From contig OZ252022.1 of assembly GCA_965247615.1 (NCBI GenBank), positions 1,054,001-1,118,000 of the forward strand: a stretch of 64,000 nt of DNA, read 5' to 3'. The stretch is from G965197715 sp965247615. Lineage in GTDB: Bacteria > Chloroflexota > Dehalococcoidia > Lucifugimonadales > UBA1127. A program made the position numbers and the translations under genes. Positions 49,422 to 56,642 of the stretch are shown here, piece by piece. The notes below the pieces were generated by a model. The model was not told the DNA's origin and searched no databases. It worked only from the letters and a program-made list of their open reading frames with translations. How positions within the stretch are numbered: position 1 is the stretch's first letter; each line of letters begins with the position of its first letter.

Positions 49422-49945
49422 CGTCTCTGGTGACGTCACGGCAGGGTTCAGGCATGGACATGGAGGGGCGGCAGCCGGAGGCGGAGGAGGGAGAGGAGGA
49501 CGATGTCGACTGGGGGACGGGGTCGCTGCGCGGCCGCCGTCGCGCCCGGGCGCTCGCCCTGCAGGCGCTCTATGAAGTTGACGCGAGCGGGCACACCGTT
49601 GAGGCTGCCCTGGCATGGGTGTTTGACGAATCTGCGGCGACCGCAGTTGTGCAGGGGTTTGCGAGGGAGCTCGCGCAGGGCGCGGCGGCGCACGCGGCCT
49701 CCCTCGACGTGCAGATCCAGCAGCTTGCACCTGCGTGGCCGTTGAGCCAGCTCGCGCTGGTGGACCGCAACCTGCTGCGCCTGTCCATCTACGAGCTGAC
49801 GATAGACAAGCGAACACCGCCCAAGGCCATCATCAACGAGGCTATCGAGTTGGCCAAGCTCTTCGGAGGGGACAGCGCCCCCCGGTTCATCAACGGGGTC
49901 CTCGGCGGTCTCATGGAGAGTCTTGCGCAAAGTCCCAAACCATAG
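49418..49945 (+). CDS. nusB: Transcription antitermination/rRNA assembly factor NusB
   Basis: 175 aa from GTG 49418, which overlaps the fabD stop as GTGA; ATG 49454 is an alternative start. The first 35 residues are acidic and not conserved. The NusB core follows: RRRARALALQALYEVDASGH, LAPAWPLSQLALVDRNLLRLSIYEL, PPKAIINEAIELAKLFGGDSAPRFINGVLG. It works with NusE/S10 on rRNA transcripts. Confidence 0.93.
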   Translation: MTSLVTSRQGSGMDMEGRQPEAEEGEEDDVDWGTGSLRGRRRARALALQALYEVDASGHTVEAALAWVFDESAATAVVQGFARELAQGAAAHAASLDVQIQQLAPAWPLSQLALVDRNLLRLSIYELTIDKRTPPKAIINEAIELAKLFGGDSAPRFINGVLGGLMESLAQSPKP

Positions 49946-49969
49946 GAAGGCAACCTGGAGGCGATTTCA

Positions 49970-50230
49970 ATGCCAACTGTTTATGACCGTATCAAGGGAG
50001 TGGTGGTGGAGTGCCTGGGAGTGGAGGAGAGCAAGGTGGTCCCCGGCGCATCGTTCACCGACGATCTGGACGCCGACTCCCTGGACCAGGTGGAGTTGAT
50101 CATGGCCCTGGAGGAGGAGTTTTCCGACGGGGACCAGACGCTCCAGATCTCCGACGAGGACGCCGAGAAGATCCGCACCGTGCAGGAGACGATAGACTTT
50201 ATCAGGGGCCGGGGCATCCAGGACTCCTAA
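49970..50230 (+). CDS. acpP: Acyl carrier protein
   Basis: An 86-aa acidic four-helix protein with the phosphopantetheine Ser in DLDADSLDQVELIM and a normal C-terminal helix (IRTVQETIDFIRGRG). AGGAAGG upstream of ATG 49970. It completes the fabD-nusB-acpP stretch; no fabG or fabF follows. Confidence 0.96.
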   Translation: MPTVYDRIKGVVVECLGVEESKVVPGASFTDDLDADSLDQVELIMALEEEFSDGDQTLQISDEDAEKIRTVQETIDFIRGRGIQDS

Positions 50231-50560
50231 CTGCTAGCTGTTGCGTGGCCGGGCCAGCGCCGCTGCGCTGCCCCGCGGGCTGTCTCTCTCTCCCTCCATC
50301 GGCGAAAGAGCCTGCCACAGGCATCAGCGTCTGCTATCCCACGTCTGCGTTGGGCTTCGATTGTTGATGGCGTACCCCAAACCCCGTGACGGTCACGGAG
50401 TTAGCCGGGGGGAGTCCACGCCAGGGGAATCGCCGGGCGCTGTTTGAGGCCGCCCCGCCGCCTCTCCCGTCACGCGGGCCGGGTTGCTGTGCGTTGGCAC
50501 ACTCCAAGGGCACTGCTATGATGGGGCGTCTCTCCTGGTGGCACTGGACGAACGCTCGGT
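50231..50560. other. Intergenic region before the CPBP protease gene
   Basis: No gene seen. A TATGAT -10-like hexamer lies near 50516, about 45 bases before the next start. Sequence just after acpP is GC-rich with short stems (GGCCGGGCC-N-GGC) but no clear terminator. Confidence 0.35.
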
Positions 50561-51262
50561 TTGGGATGGCACGTGAACGCAGGGACGGTCCCATGGCGCG
50601 GCGGCGACACGTACCGGGGGTTGCTCTTGGGCGCGGCGGCCGTGCTGGCCGTGCTCCTCCTTGTGTTCCTCCTCCGCTCCATGGGCGTTGCCGGTGAAGG
50701 GGCGGCGTCCCTGGTGCCTCTCTTCGTCCTGGAGGGCCTGCTGGTGGCCGTGGCGTGGCGCTTCAGCATTGGGCGGCGCGGCCTGGGGTGGAGCACCCTT
50801 GGCCTTCGGCTCGCGCTGACCAAGCGCAACGCGGTGCTGCTGTCGCTGGCCCTGGCGGGGAGCCTGCTGTTCACGGCGCTCTACGTGGTCCTGGTGACTT
50901 CCGTGGGGTTGAGCAAGCTGCTGCCACCCAGCGTTCCAGAGGAGATACTGGAGATGCGGGGCTTGGCGCGAGTCGCCGCCGTGGCGCTGATCGTGTTCTG
51001 GGCGCCGGTGTCCGAGGAAGTGTTCTACCGCGGATTCCTCTTTCAGGGGCTCGCGGCCAGCATGGGCGGTGTGGGTGGCGCGGCAGCGTCGGCCTTGGTC
51101 TTCTCGGTGAGCCACGGGGCGCTGGGCCTTCTGGCGCCGGTCTTTGTCTCCGGGCTGCTGCTGGCCTGGCTTTTTCGCCGCACCGGGTCGCTGACCCCGT
51201 GTATCACCGCGCACGCGCTCCAGAACGCCATCGCCTTCACGGCGGCGACGCAGCTGGTGTAG
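50561..51262 (+). CDS. CPBP-family intramembrane metalloprotease
   Basis: 233 aa with about six hydrophobic segments and the CPBP/Abi motifs: EExxxR in PVSEEVFYRGFLFQGL, then SVSHGALGL and a late His in CITAHALQNAIAF. Relatives are Rce1-like prenyl endopeptidases and bacteriocin-immunity proteins; the role here is unknown. The start may be TTG 50561 or GTG 50573. Its stop codon TAG lies within the 12-bp direct repeat that flanks repeat copy 4. Confidence 0.88.
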   Translation: MGWHVNAGTVPWRGGDTYRGLLLGAAAVLAVLLLVFLLRSMGVAGEGAASLVPLFVLEGLLVAVAWRFSIGRRGLGWSTLGLRLALTKRNAVLLSLALAGSLLFTALYVVLVTSVGLSKLLPPSVPEEILEMRGLARVAAVALIVFWAPVSEEVFYRGFLFQGLAASMGGVGGAAASALVFSVSHGALGLLAPVFVSGLLLAWLFRRTGSLTPCITAHALQNAIAFTAATQLV

Positions 51263-51264
51263 AG
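51253..51264 (+). repeat. 12-bp direct repeat (left), target duplication of repeat copy 4
   Basis: GCTGGTGTAGAG, identical to 51457-51468 on the other side of the repeat. It contains the TAG stop of the CPBP gene. Confidence 0.8.
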
Positions 51265-51456
51265 CCGGTCTCATGAGGAGTGAGGGAGGTGGCGTGCCCG
51301 CGCAGGGAGCGATGGATTCCCGCTTTCTCGGGAATGACGGTGGGTGGGTGCGGGAAGGGCGTGGTTGTAATGCGGCGCGACATCTCGTTATTCTGTCGAC
51401 AGACGGGACCCGGGAGATTGGGAACCTGGAGCAGCCAGCTTTGTGAGACGGTCTCA
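51265..51456 (+). repeat. MITE-like dispersed repeat, copy 4, with target duplication
   Basis: 192 bp, left end CCGGTCTCATGAGGAGTG, right end CAGCTTTGTGAGACGGTCTCA. It is a shorter form than copies 2 and 3: the CCCCGTGGAGGGC and CCTGCGGCCCC block is missing. It is flanked by identical 12-bp direct repeats, direct evidence that it moved as a unit. Confidence 0.8.
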
Positions 51457-51468
51457 GCTGGTGTAGAG
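51457..51468 (+). repeat. 12-bp direct repeat (right), target duplication of repeat copy 4
   Basis: GCTGGTGTAGAG, second copy of 51253-51264. Confidence 0.8.
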
Positions 51469-51509
51469 ATGCACCCGGTGACCGCGCATACGAACATGGG
51501 GATGAACGA

Positions 51510-52325
51510 ATGGGTTGGCGAGAGATAGAGGAGCGGCTGGACCGTCGGCGCAAGGAGGGCACGGTGGCCCTGTTGCCCTACCTGACCTGCGGCTTTCCCG
51601 ACGCGGACGCCACGCTGGAGCTGGTGCCCGCCATGGAGGAGGCAGGGGCCGACGTGGTGGAGCTGGGGGTGCCCTTCAGCGACCCTCTGGCCGACGGGGT
51701 CACCATCCAGCGGGCGAGCTTTCAGTCCCTCCAGCAGGGTGTCACCCTGGCGAGCTGCGTCCAGACCTGCGCGGAGCTCCGCCGGCGGGGGGTGCGGGTG
51801 CCCATTGTGCTGTTCGGCTACTACAACCCCATCCTTTCCTACGGCATCCAGGGGCTGGTGGGGGACGCCGCCGCCGCCGGTGTGGACGGCTTCATCGTGG
51901 CAGACCTGCCGGGGGAGGAGTCGGCGCCGTTTCGAGAGGCGTGCGAGAGCCAGGGGTTGTGCAACATTCCGCTGCTGGCGCCCACGAGCACGGAGGAGCG
52001 GGTGGCGCGTGCCTGCGCCACGGCCCGGGGATTCGTGTACTGCGTGAGCCTGACGGGGGTGACGGGAGCACGGAGCGACCTGCCGCCGGAGGTCAGCGGG
52101 CTTGTGGCTGCGGTGCGCCGGCACAGCTCGCTGCCCGTCGGGGTGGGATTCGGGGTCTCCCGGCGCGAGCACGTGGAGGCTCACAGCGCCTACGCTGATG
52201 CAGTCGCGGTTGGGAGTGCTATCATAGAAATTGTCGCCGCGTCGGCGCCGGCGGAGCGGGCCGCTCGCTTGGGGGAGTTCCTGGCGGGCCTACGGGGTGC
52301 GGGGTCATCTGTGAGGCAGGGTTGA
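51510..52325 (+). CDS. trpA: Tryptophan synthase alpha chain
   Basis: A 271-aa TIM barrel that cleaves indole-3-glycerol phosphate. The catalytic Glu is in DVVELGVPFSDPLADG and the Asp in the VALLPYLTCGFPDAD region; phosphate-binding loops are FIVADLPGEES, YCVSLTGVTGARS, LPVGVGFGVSRREHV and ADAVAVGSAIIEI. The start is ATG 51510; an upstream ATG at 51496 is out of frame and stops early. No trpB is adjacent. aroH follows immediately. Confidence 0.96.
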   Translation: MGWREIEERLDRRRKEGTVALLPYLTCGFPDADATLELVPAMEEAGADVVELGVPFSDPLADGVTIQRASFQSLQQGVTLASCVQTCAELRRRGVRVPIVLFGYYNPILSYGIQGLVGDAAAAGVDGFIVADLPGEESAPFREACESQGLCNIPLLAPTSTEERVARACATARGFVYCVSLTGVTGARSDLPPEVSGLVAAVRRHSSLPVGVGFGVSRREHVEAHSAYADAVAVGSAIIEIVAASAPAERAARLGEFLAGLRGAGSSVRQG

Positions 52326-52327
52326 CC

Positions 52328-52696
52328 ATGGTGCTCAAGTGCCGGGGAATCAGAGGCGCCACGACCGCCGAGGCGAACACGCAGGAAGCCATACTTTCCT
52401 CTACCAAGGAGCTGTTCAAGGCGTTGGTGGATGCGAACGCCATCCAGGGCGACGACATCGCCGCGGTGTTCCTGACGACCTCGGCCGACCTCAACGCCGA
52501 GTTCCCGGCCGTCGCGCTGCGGCAGATGGGGTGGGACCAGGCGCCCCTGATATGCGGCCACGAGATGCAGGTGCCGGACGGGCTTGCGCAGTGCATCCGC
52601 GTCATGGTGTTGGTGAACACGGAGAAGGGCCCCGGCGATCTGAAGCACGTCTACTTGCGCGGTGCCGTGAATCTGCGCAGCAGAGGGACTTCGTGA
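52328..52696 (+). CDS. aroH: Monofunctional chorismate mutase, AroH type
   Basis: 122 aa of the Bacillus-type trimeric chorismate mutase: CRGIRGATTAEANTQEAIL with the active-site Arg, TSADLNAEFPAVALRQMGW, CGHEMQVPDGLAQCIRVMVLVN and HVYLRGAVNLR. It converts chorismate to prephenate for Phe/Tyr. The start is ATG 52328, three bases after trpA ends; TTG 52322 is possible. Pairing with trpA puts both ends of the chorismate branch on one transcript. Confidence 0.95.
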   Translation: MVLKCRGIRGATTAEANTQEAILSSTKELFKALVDANAIQGDDIAAVFLTTSADLNAEFPAVALRQMGWDQAPLICGHEMQVPDGLAQCIRVMVLVNTEKGPGDLKHVYLRGAVNLRSRGTS

Positions 52697-53197
52697 TGCC
52701 GGCGTATCCCGGAACCATGGGCATCTTCCCGGTGTTGAGGTCCCGGAGTTGACTCCCAGTCATGCGGAGGACCGTTCAACGCCGCGGCTCCGGCGCTGAT
52801 CCCGTCTGTGGCGGGGGCGGTTGGCAGGGATGTACCGGGACCGGTGAAGGAGGCCGTCGCGCGGTAGGGCGCAGGCGGTTATCAGGCTAATCTTGCACCG
52901 TGGCGCAGAACACTGCGCCAGGTGCTTTCGTGGGGGGCGCTTGCCGGCTTGGTCGGAGAGGGGCCCGGGCGGCGCGTGGCGCTTGCCGGACCCAGCGGTG
53001 GGGAGCAATCTTTCTCGATCTGTGGTATGCTAGGGCCGTGGTAGATGTTTGTGCTCCCCTGTGTGATCAACCAGAGCGTCCCCTGAGTTCCCCACTTGAC
53101 TCTCCCCGAGGGTCGTTGTGTGCCCATCGGACCACCCCTGCGTCTTCGCAATCGGTGCCCAGGCTCCTGCCAACAATTGTGGGAAAGGAGTGCACCG
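52697..53197. other. Long intergenic region and leader of the zinc-ribbon gene
   Basis: No gene seen. A TATGCT -10-like motif lies at 53024-53029, implying a leader of roughly 165 bases before ATG 53198. Such long leaders are common in temperature- or RNA-regulated genes, but no known riboswitch is visible. Confidence 0.4.
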
Positions 53198-53515
53198 ATG
53201 AACTACGAGGACAAGACTCTTACGTGTCTGGACTGCGGTCAGCCGTTCATCTTTAGCGCGGACGACCAGTCGTTCCACGCGATGAAGGGTTTCATGAACG
53301 AGCCCAAGCGCTGCAACTCGTGCCGCATGTCGCGGCGCGATGCACGGGGCGGCGGCGGCGGCGGATATAGCCAGGGCCCGCGCGAGCAGTTTCCCGTGGT
53401 CTGCGCGGAGTGCGGTAAGGACACCACCGTACCGTTCCAGCCGCGCGGCGACCGGCCCGTGTACTGCAGCGACTGCTTCAGCAGGCAGCGGTCCGCGACC
53501 CGAACAAACTGGTAG
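53198..53515 (+). CDS. Double zinc-ribbon protein
   Basis: 105 aa. An N-terminal treble-clef/zinc-ribbon has CLDCGQPFIFSADDQSFHAMKGFMNEPKRCNSCR (two CxxC pairs 29 residues apart). A Gly-rich linker and a second ribbon follow, VCAECGKDTTVPFQPRGDRPVYCSDCFSRQR. Proteins of this design occur with RNA-binding and cold-shock-type genes in several phyla; the molecular role is not known. The ATG has AAGGAG upstream. A strong hairpin separates it from the RRM gene. Confidence 0.88.
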   Translation: MNYEDKTLTCLDCGQPFIFSADDQSFHAMKGFMNEPKRCNSCRMSRRDARGGGGGGYSQGPREQFPVVCAECGKDTTVPFQPRGDRPVYCSDCFSRQRSATRTNW

Positions 53516-53522
53516 GTCACTA

Positions 53523-53557
53523 CGGACGGGGGAGACAGTTGTCGTCTTCCCCGTCCG
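53523..53557 (+). terminator. Strong hairpin between zinc-ribbon and RRM genes
   Basis: Arms 53523-53536 (CGGACGGGGGAGAC) and 53544-53557 (GTCTTCCCCGTCCG) pair with one G-T wobble and a seven-base loop; ATTGTTAG follows. It could be a partial terminator that lowers expression of the RRM gene relative to the first gene. Confidence 0.65.
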
Positions 53558-53599
53558 ATTGTTAGAGTCCGACCGGAACCGATCAAGAAAAGGAAAGTA

Positions 53600-53914
53600 A
53601 TGCGAATATATGTAGGCAATTTTGCCTTCGAGATGAGCGAGCAGGAGCTGCGCGGGGCCTTTGAGGACTTTGGGCGGGTTCAGGAGCTTTCGATGATCCG
53701 GGACCGCGACACTGGGCGGCCGAAGGGGTTTGCGTTTGTGGAGATGGCCAGCGACGCGGAGGCTCAGGCGGCAATCGCGGGGCTCAACGGTGCGGAGATC
53801 GGCGGCCGCGCCCTCACGGTCAACGAGGCGCGCCCGCGTCCCGAGCGAAGTGCGAGTGGTGGGGGCGCGGGCGGGTATCGCAATAGCCGTGGCGGTGGAG
53901 GCGATCGCTGGTAG
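53600..53914 (+). CDS. RRM-type RNA-binding protein
   Basis: A 104-aa single RNA-recognition-motif protein. RNP2 is RIYVGNFAFEM and RNP1 is KGFAFVEMAS; the Gly/Arg/Ser-rich tail contains GGGAGGYRNSRGGGG. It resembles cyanobacterial and other bacterial Rbp proteins, which are often cold-induced RNA chaperones. The AGGAAAG site is directly before ATG 53600. It probably shares regulation with the zinc-ribbon gene. Confidence 0.93.
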   Translation: MRIYVGNFAFEMSEQELRGAFEDFGRVQELSMIRDRDTGRPKGFAFVEMASDAEAQAAIAGLNGAEIGGRALTVNEARPRPERSASGGGAGGYRNSRGGGGDRW

Positions 53915-54085
53915 GAACGCACTGTCTGCCTGCGCCGAGTGACGCGCGTCGTCCCGCGGCGCGGGTGGATAGTCTCACAGCGGACGCATTGGGAGCGGGC
54001 GTATCCGTGCCGTGGGTGAGTCCACTAACAGCAAATTGGCCAACGTGGTAGATTGAAGGGCTATTGCTCTGAGAGGAAGACCACT

Positions 54086-54685
54086 TTGAGACTTCGTTCG
54101 AGAATCATAGGGTCCCTGCTGGTGTTGGGTGGAAGCGTCATGTTGGGTCTGGGGGCGGCGTGCAGTTCGGGGCCGCCCGCGCCACTGCTGGCGACCTACG
54201 GGTTCGAAGAGGGGTTGGAAGGCTGGGAGGGTCGCGCCAGCCTCGCGCCCGGGGACCAGGGATGGGACGTACAGCAGGAGTCTCCGTCATCCCTTTCCAA
54301 CAAGGGAGCGGCCGTGTTCACCGTGGATGCGGACCAGGGCAATGGGGTGGTCTGGATGCAAAAGACCGTGCCCATCAGCGCGGAGGAGATGAACAAGGAC
54401 GCTGATGTCGACGTCGAGATGTCGTTCACCGTCTGGGTTGAAGAGACACCTCCAACCGGGACCCAGGTAATCTTCTGGGCCAAGCGGTCTGCTCCGCTGG
54501 ACAAGGGGTCGTTTATCCGCAAGGAGCCCCTGTCCTCCAGTGCCACGGGGACAGAGTACCGCTTCATTGAGAGTCAGGTCAGCACGTCCGGGGGCACGGT
54601 GTGGCTTGCCCTTGGGCTCGAGACGGTCGAGGGCACCCCACTGGCTGTTCACTTCGGGGACATTGACGTGCAGGTGACTGCGTAG
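54086..54685 (+). CDS. Hypothetical lipoprotein
   Basis: About 199 aa from TTG 54086, chosen because GAGAGGAAG lies at a good distance and MRLRSRIIGSLLVLGG then forms the signal. The lipobox is GLGAAC. The exported part reads ATYGFEEGLEGWEG and later TGTEYRFIESQVSTSGGTVWLALGLE, like a beta-sandwich carbohydrate-binding-type domain (a guess from the FEEG-GW pattern). It is a lone gene of unknown role. Confidence 0.7.
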   Translation: MRLRSRIIGSLLVLGGSVMLGLGAACSSGPPAPLLATYGFEEGLEGWEGRASLAPGDQGWDVQQESPSSLSNKGAAVFTVDADQGNGVVWMQKTVPISAEEMNKDADVDVEMSFTVWVEETPPTGTQVIFWAKRSAPLDKGSFIRKEPLSSSATGTEYRFIESQVSTSGGTVWLALGLETVEGTPLAVHFGDIDVQVTA

Positions 54686-54770
54686 AGGCAAGTCACGGGC
54701 GGTTCGTACCGGAGAGCCCGCGGAGTGCGGGCTTTCCGGGGCGGGTTCGTGGAGCAAAGCTTGTGATGGC

Positions 54771-55277
54771 ATGGGGCCTTCTATGACAGACGTCCCACAG
54801 TTTGAGGTCTTCACCGGAAGCGCCAGCAAGAAGAAGACCGGGCACGGAGGGTATGCAGCCATCGTCAAGTCGGGGAAGAGGCAGATGGAGCTTGCCGGAG
54901 GCTTCCACCTCACCTCGGCTGAGCGCATGGAGCTGATGGCGAGCATCGTGGGGCTTGAGACCCTCCCCGCACCCTGTCAGGTCTTCGTGTATAGCAACTT
55001 GGTCTATTCGGTCGACCTGCGGGTCAAAAGGCTGGCGAAGACCTGGGATGAGAACTACTGGACCCTGAGTGACGCCTATGCTGGGCCGAGCAAGGGGCAC
55101 GAAGGGGAGAACGAGGACCTGTGGGAGCGTCTGCTTACGCTGTGCTCGCGGCTGTCCGTGGTTTTCGAATGGAGGCAGGGACACGGGGGCCAGAACGAGA
55201 TTCACCGATGCGAGGCCCTGGCCAACGAGTGGGCGCAGCAGACGATTCTACCTCAGGATGAGGGCTATCATCGCTAG
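54771..55277 (+). CDS. RNase H1-fold protein with altered active site
   Basis: 168 aa; ATG 54783 is an alternative start. The RNase HI framework is clear: FEVFTGSASKKKTGHGGYAAIV, RMELMASIVGLETL, VFVYSNLVYSVDLRV and QGHGGQNEIHRCEALANEWA. The metal-binding set is damaged. The first Asp of the usual TDGS is missing (FT-GS), the third position is Asn (YSN for YTD), the last Asp is Glu (RCE); only the Glu in RMELM and the His in GHGG remain. It is probably not a standard nuclease and may bind RNA/DNA hybrids instead. Confidence 0.82.
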   Translation: MGPSMTDVPQFEVFTGSASKKKTGHGGYAAIVKSGKRQMELAGGFHLTSAERMELMASIVGLETLPAPCQVFVYSNLVYSVDLRVKRLAKTWDENYWTLSDAYAGPSKGHEGENEDLWERLLTLCSRLSVVFEWRQGHGGQNEIHRCEALANEWAQQTILPQDEGYHR

Positions 55278-55631
55278 GTCCGGCGCGGGTCCGGGCGGCT
55301 GAGGAGGCCGGCCGGCATCTGACGCACTTCTGCGGTGGATGCCCGGCAGGGGGTTGGGCCGCCGCACGAACCGGGCGAGGGTTGGGGCAGGGGGTTGCTT
55401 CGGCTGCGGCACCATGCCGGGCCGCAGGCAGCGCGGGGGCCTACCGCGCAGGCCCGCGAGACGCGATCCGGAACGCCGCACTGCGGGTTGACGCGCTCCC
55501 TCCGGCGGGGATGGGGGGCCCGGCGGGCCTCTGCTTGCCCCTCTCAGGCTGCCGTGCTACCATCTGACCAGCGGTATACGCATTGCCGTGAGCGTGCATA
55601 GACCACTTTTGGCCGGGGTGCAGCTGCAAGC
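55278..55631. other. GC-rich intergenic region before ribF
   Basis: No gene seen. No FMN-riboswitch-like structure is recognisable upstream of ribF. Confidence 0.35.
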
Positions 55632-56573
55632 ATGAATGCGAGAGAAGAGCTGGCCCGGCTCCCCCCGAGACAGCCGAGCATCGTCACCATCGGGGTCTTT
55701 GACGGGGTGCACTTGGGGCACCAGCACCTGCTGAGCGCCCTACAGTCGGAAGGGCAGCGCCAGGGGCTGCGCAGCGTGGCCGTCGTCTTCACCAACAACC
55801 CCCGGCGAGTGCTGCAGCCCGGCGGCCCGGACGTTCTCTCGCTCTCGCGGCCCCGGGAACGGTTGGAGCTGATCCAGCGGCAGGTGGACTTAGTGGTCCC
55901 TCTGACCTTTGACCTGGAGCTCTCCTACCTGCGGGCCGCCGAGTTCCTGAGTATGCTCCACGAGTCCCTGGACATGCACGGCATGGTCATGGGGCCGAAG
56001 TTCGCCATCGGCCACGGCCGCGAGGTGCGCACGCTGCCTGTCCTCCAGGGGCTGGGCGATGCGATGGGGTTTACGGTTACGGGTGTGGAGCCGCTGTTGG
56101 CCGATGGGAGCCCCGCGAGCAGCACTGCCGTCCGAGCCGCCCTGGCCGGCGGGCACGTTGCACGCGCGGGGCGGCTGCTGGGCCGTCCCCATGCCCTAGA
56201 GGGCCGCGTGGTGGCGGGCGATGGCCGGGGCCGCGTCCTCGGGTTTCCCACGGCGAACCTGGAGCTGGAGCAGTACCTGGCGTTGCCCGCCGACGGCATC
56301 TACGCCACGTGGGCGTGGGCGGGCCGCGAGAAGCACGCGTCGGCCACAAGCATCGGGGTCCGGCCAACGTTCGGGGCCGGGGACCGCACGGTGGAGACGT
56401 ATGTCCTGGACTTTTCCGGCGACCTCTACGGTATGGAGGTGCGGCTGGAGTTCGTCACGAGGCTGAGGGAGGAGCGCCGCTTTTCGAGCCAGGATGCCCT
56501 GGTGGCGCAGATGCACGAGGACGTGGTCCAGGCAAGGGAAGCACTGGCTGCCGGGGTCCCGCAGCACCAATGA
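55632..56573 (+). CDS. ribF: Bifunctional riboflavin kinase/FAD synthetase
   Basis: 313 aa. The N-terminal FMN adenylyltransferase half has IVTIGVFDGVHLGHQHLL and GPKFAIGHGREV; the C-terminal riboflavin kinase half has GRPHALEGRVVAGDGRGRVLGFPTANL, DGIYATWAWAGR and ETYVLDFSGDLYGMEVRLEFV. It makes FMN and FAD, which the several flavoenzymes of this window need. tyrS follows after 69 bases. Confidence 0.96.
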   Translation: MNAREELARLPPRQPSIVTIGVFDGVHLGHQHLLSALQSEGQRQGLRSVAVVFTNNPRRVLQPGGPDVLSLSRPRERLELIQRQVDLVVPLTFDLELSYLRAAEFLSMLHESLDMHGMVMGPKFAIGHGREVRTLPVLQGLGDAMGFTVTGVEPLLADGSPASSTAVRAALAGGHVARAGRLLGRPHALEGRVVAGDGRGRVLGFPTANLELEQYLALPADGIYATWAWAGREKHASATSIGVRPTFGAGDRTVETYVLDFSGDLYGMEVRLEFVTRLREERRFSSQDALVAQMHEDVVQAREALAAGVPQHQ

Positions 56574-56642
56574 GGGTTGATCACACTGCCGTCGCGCCGA
56601 AGAGGCCCGGCGGATGAAGAGCCGAGATCACCGAAACGAGCG

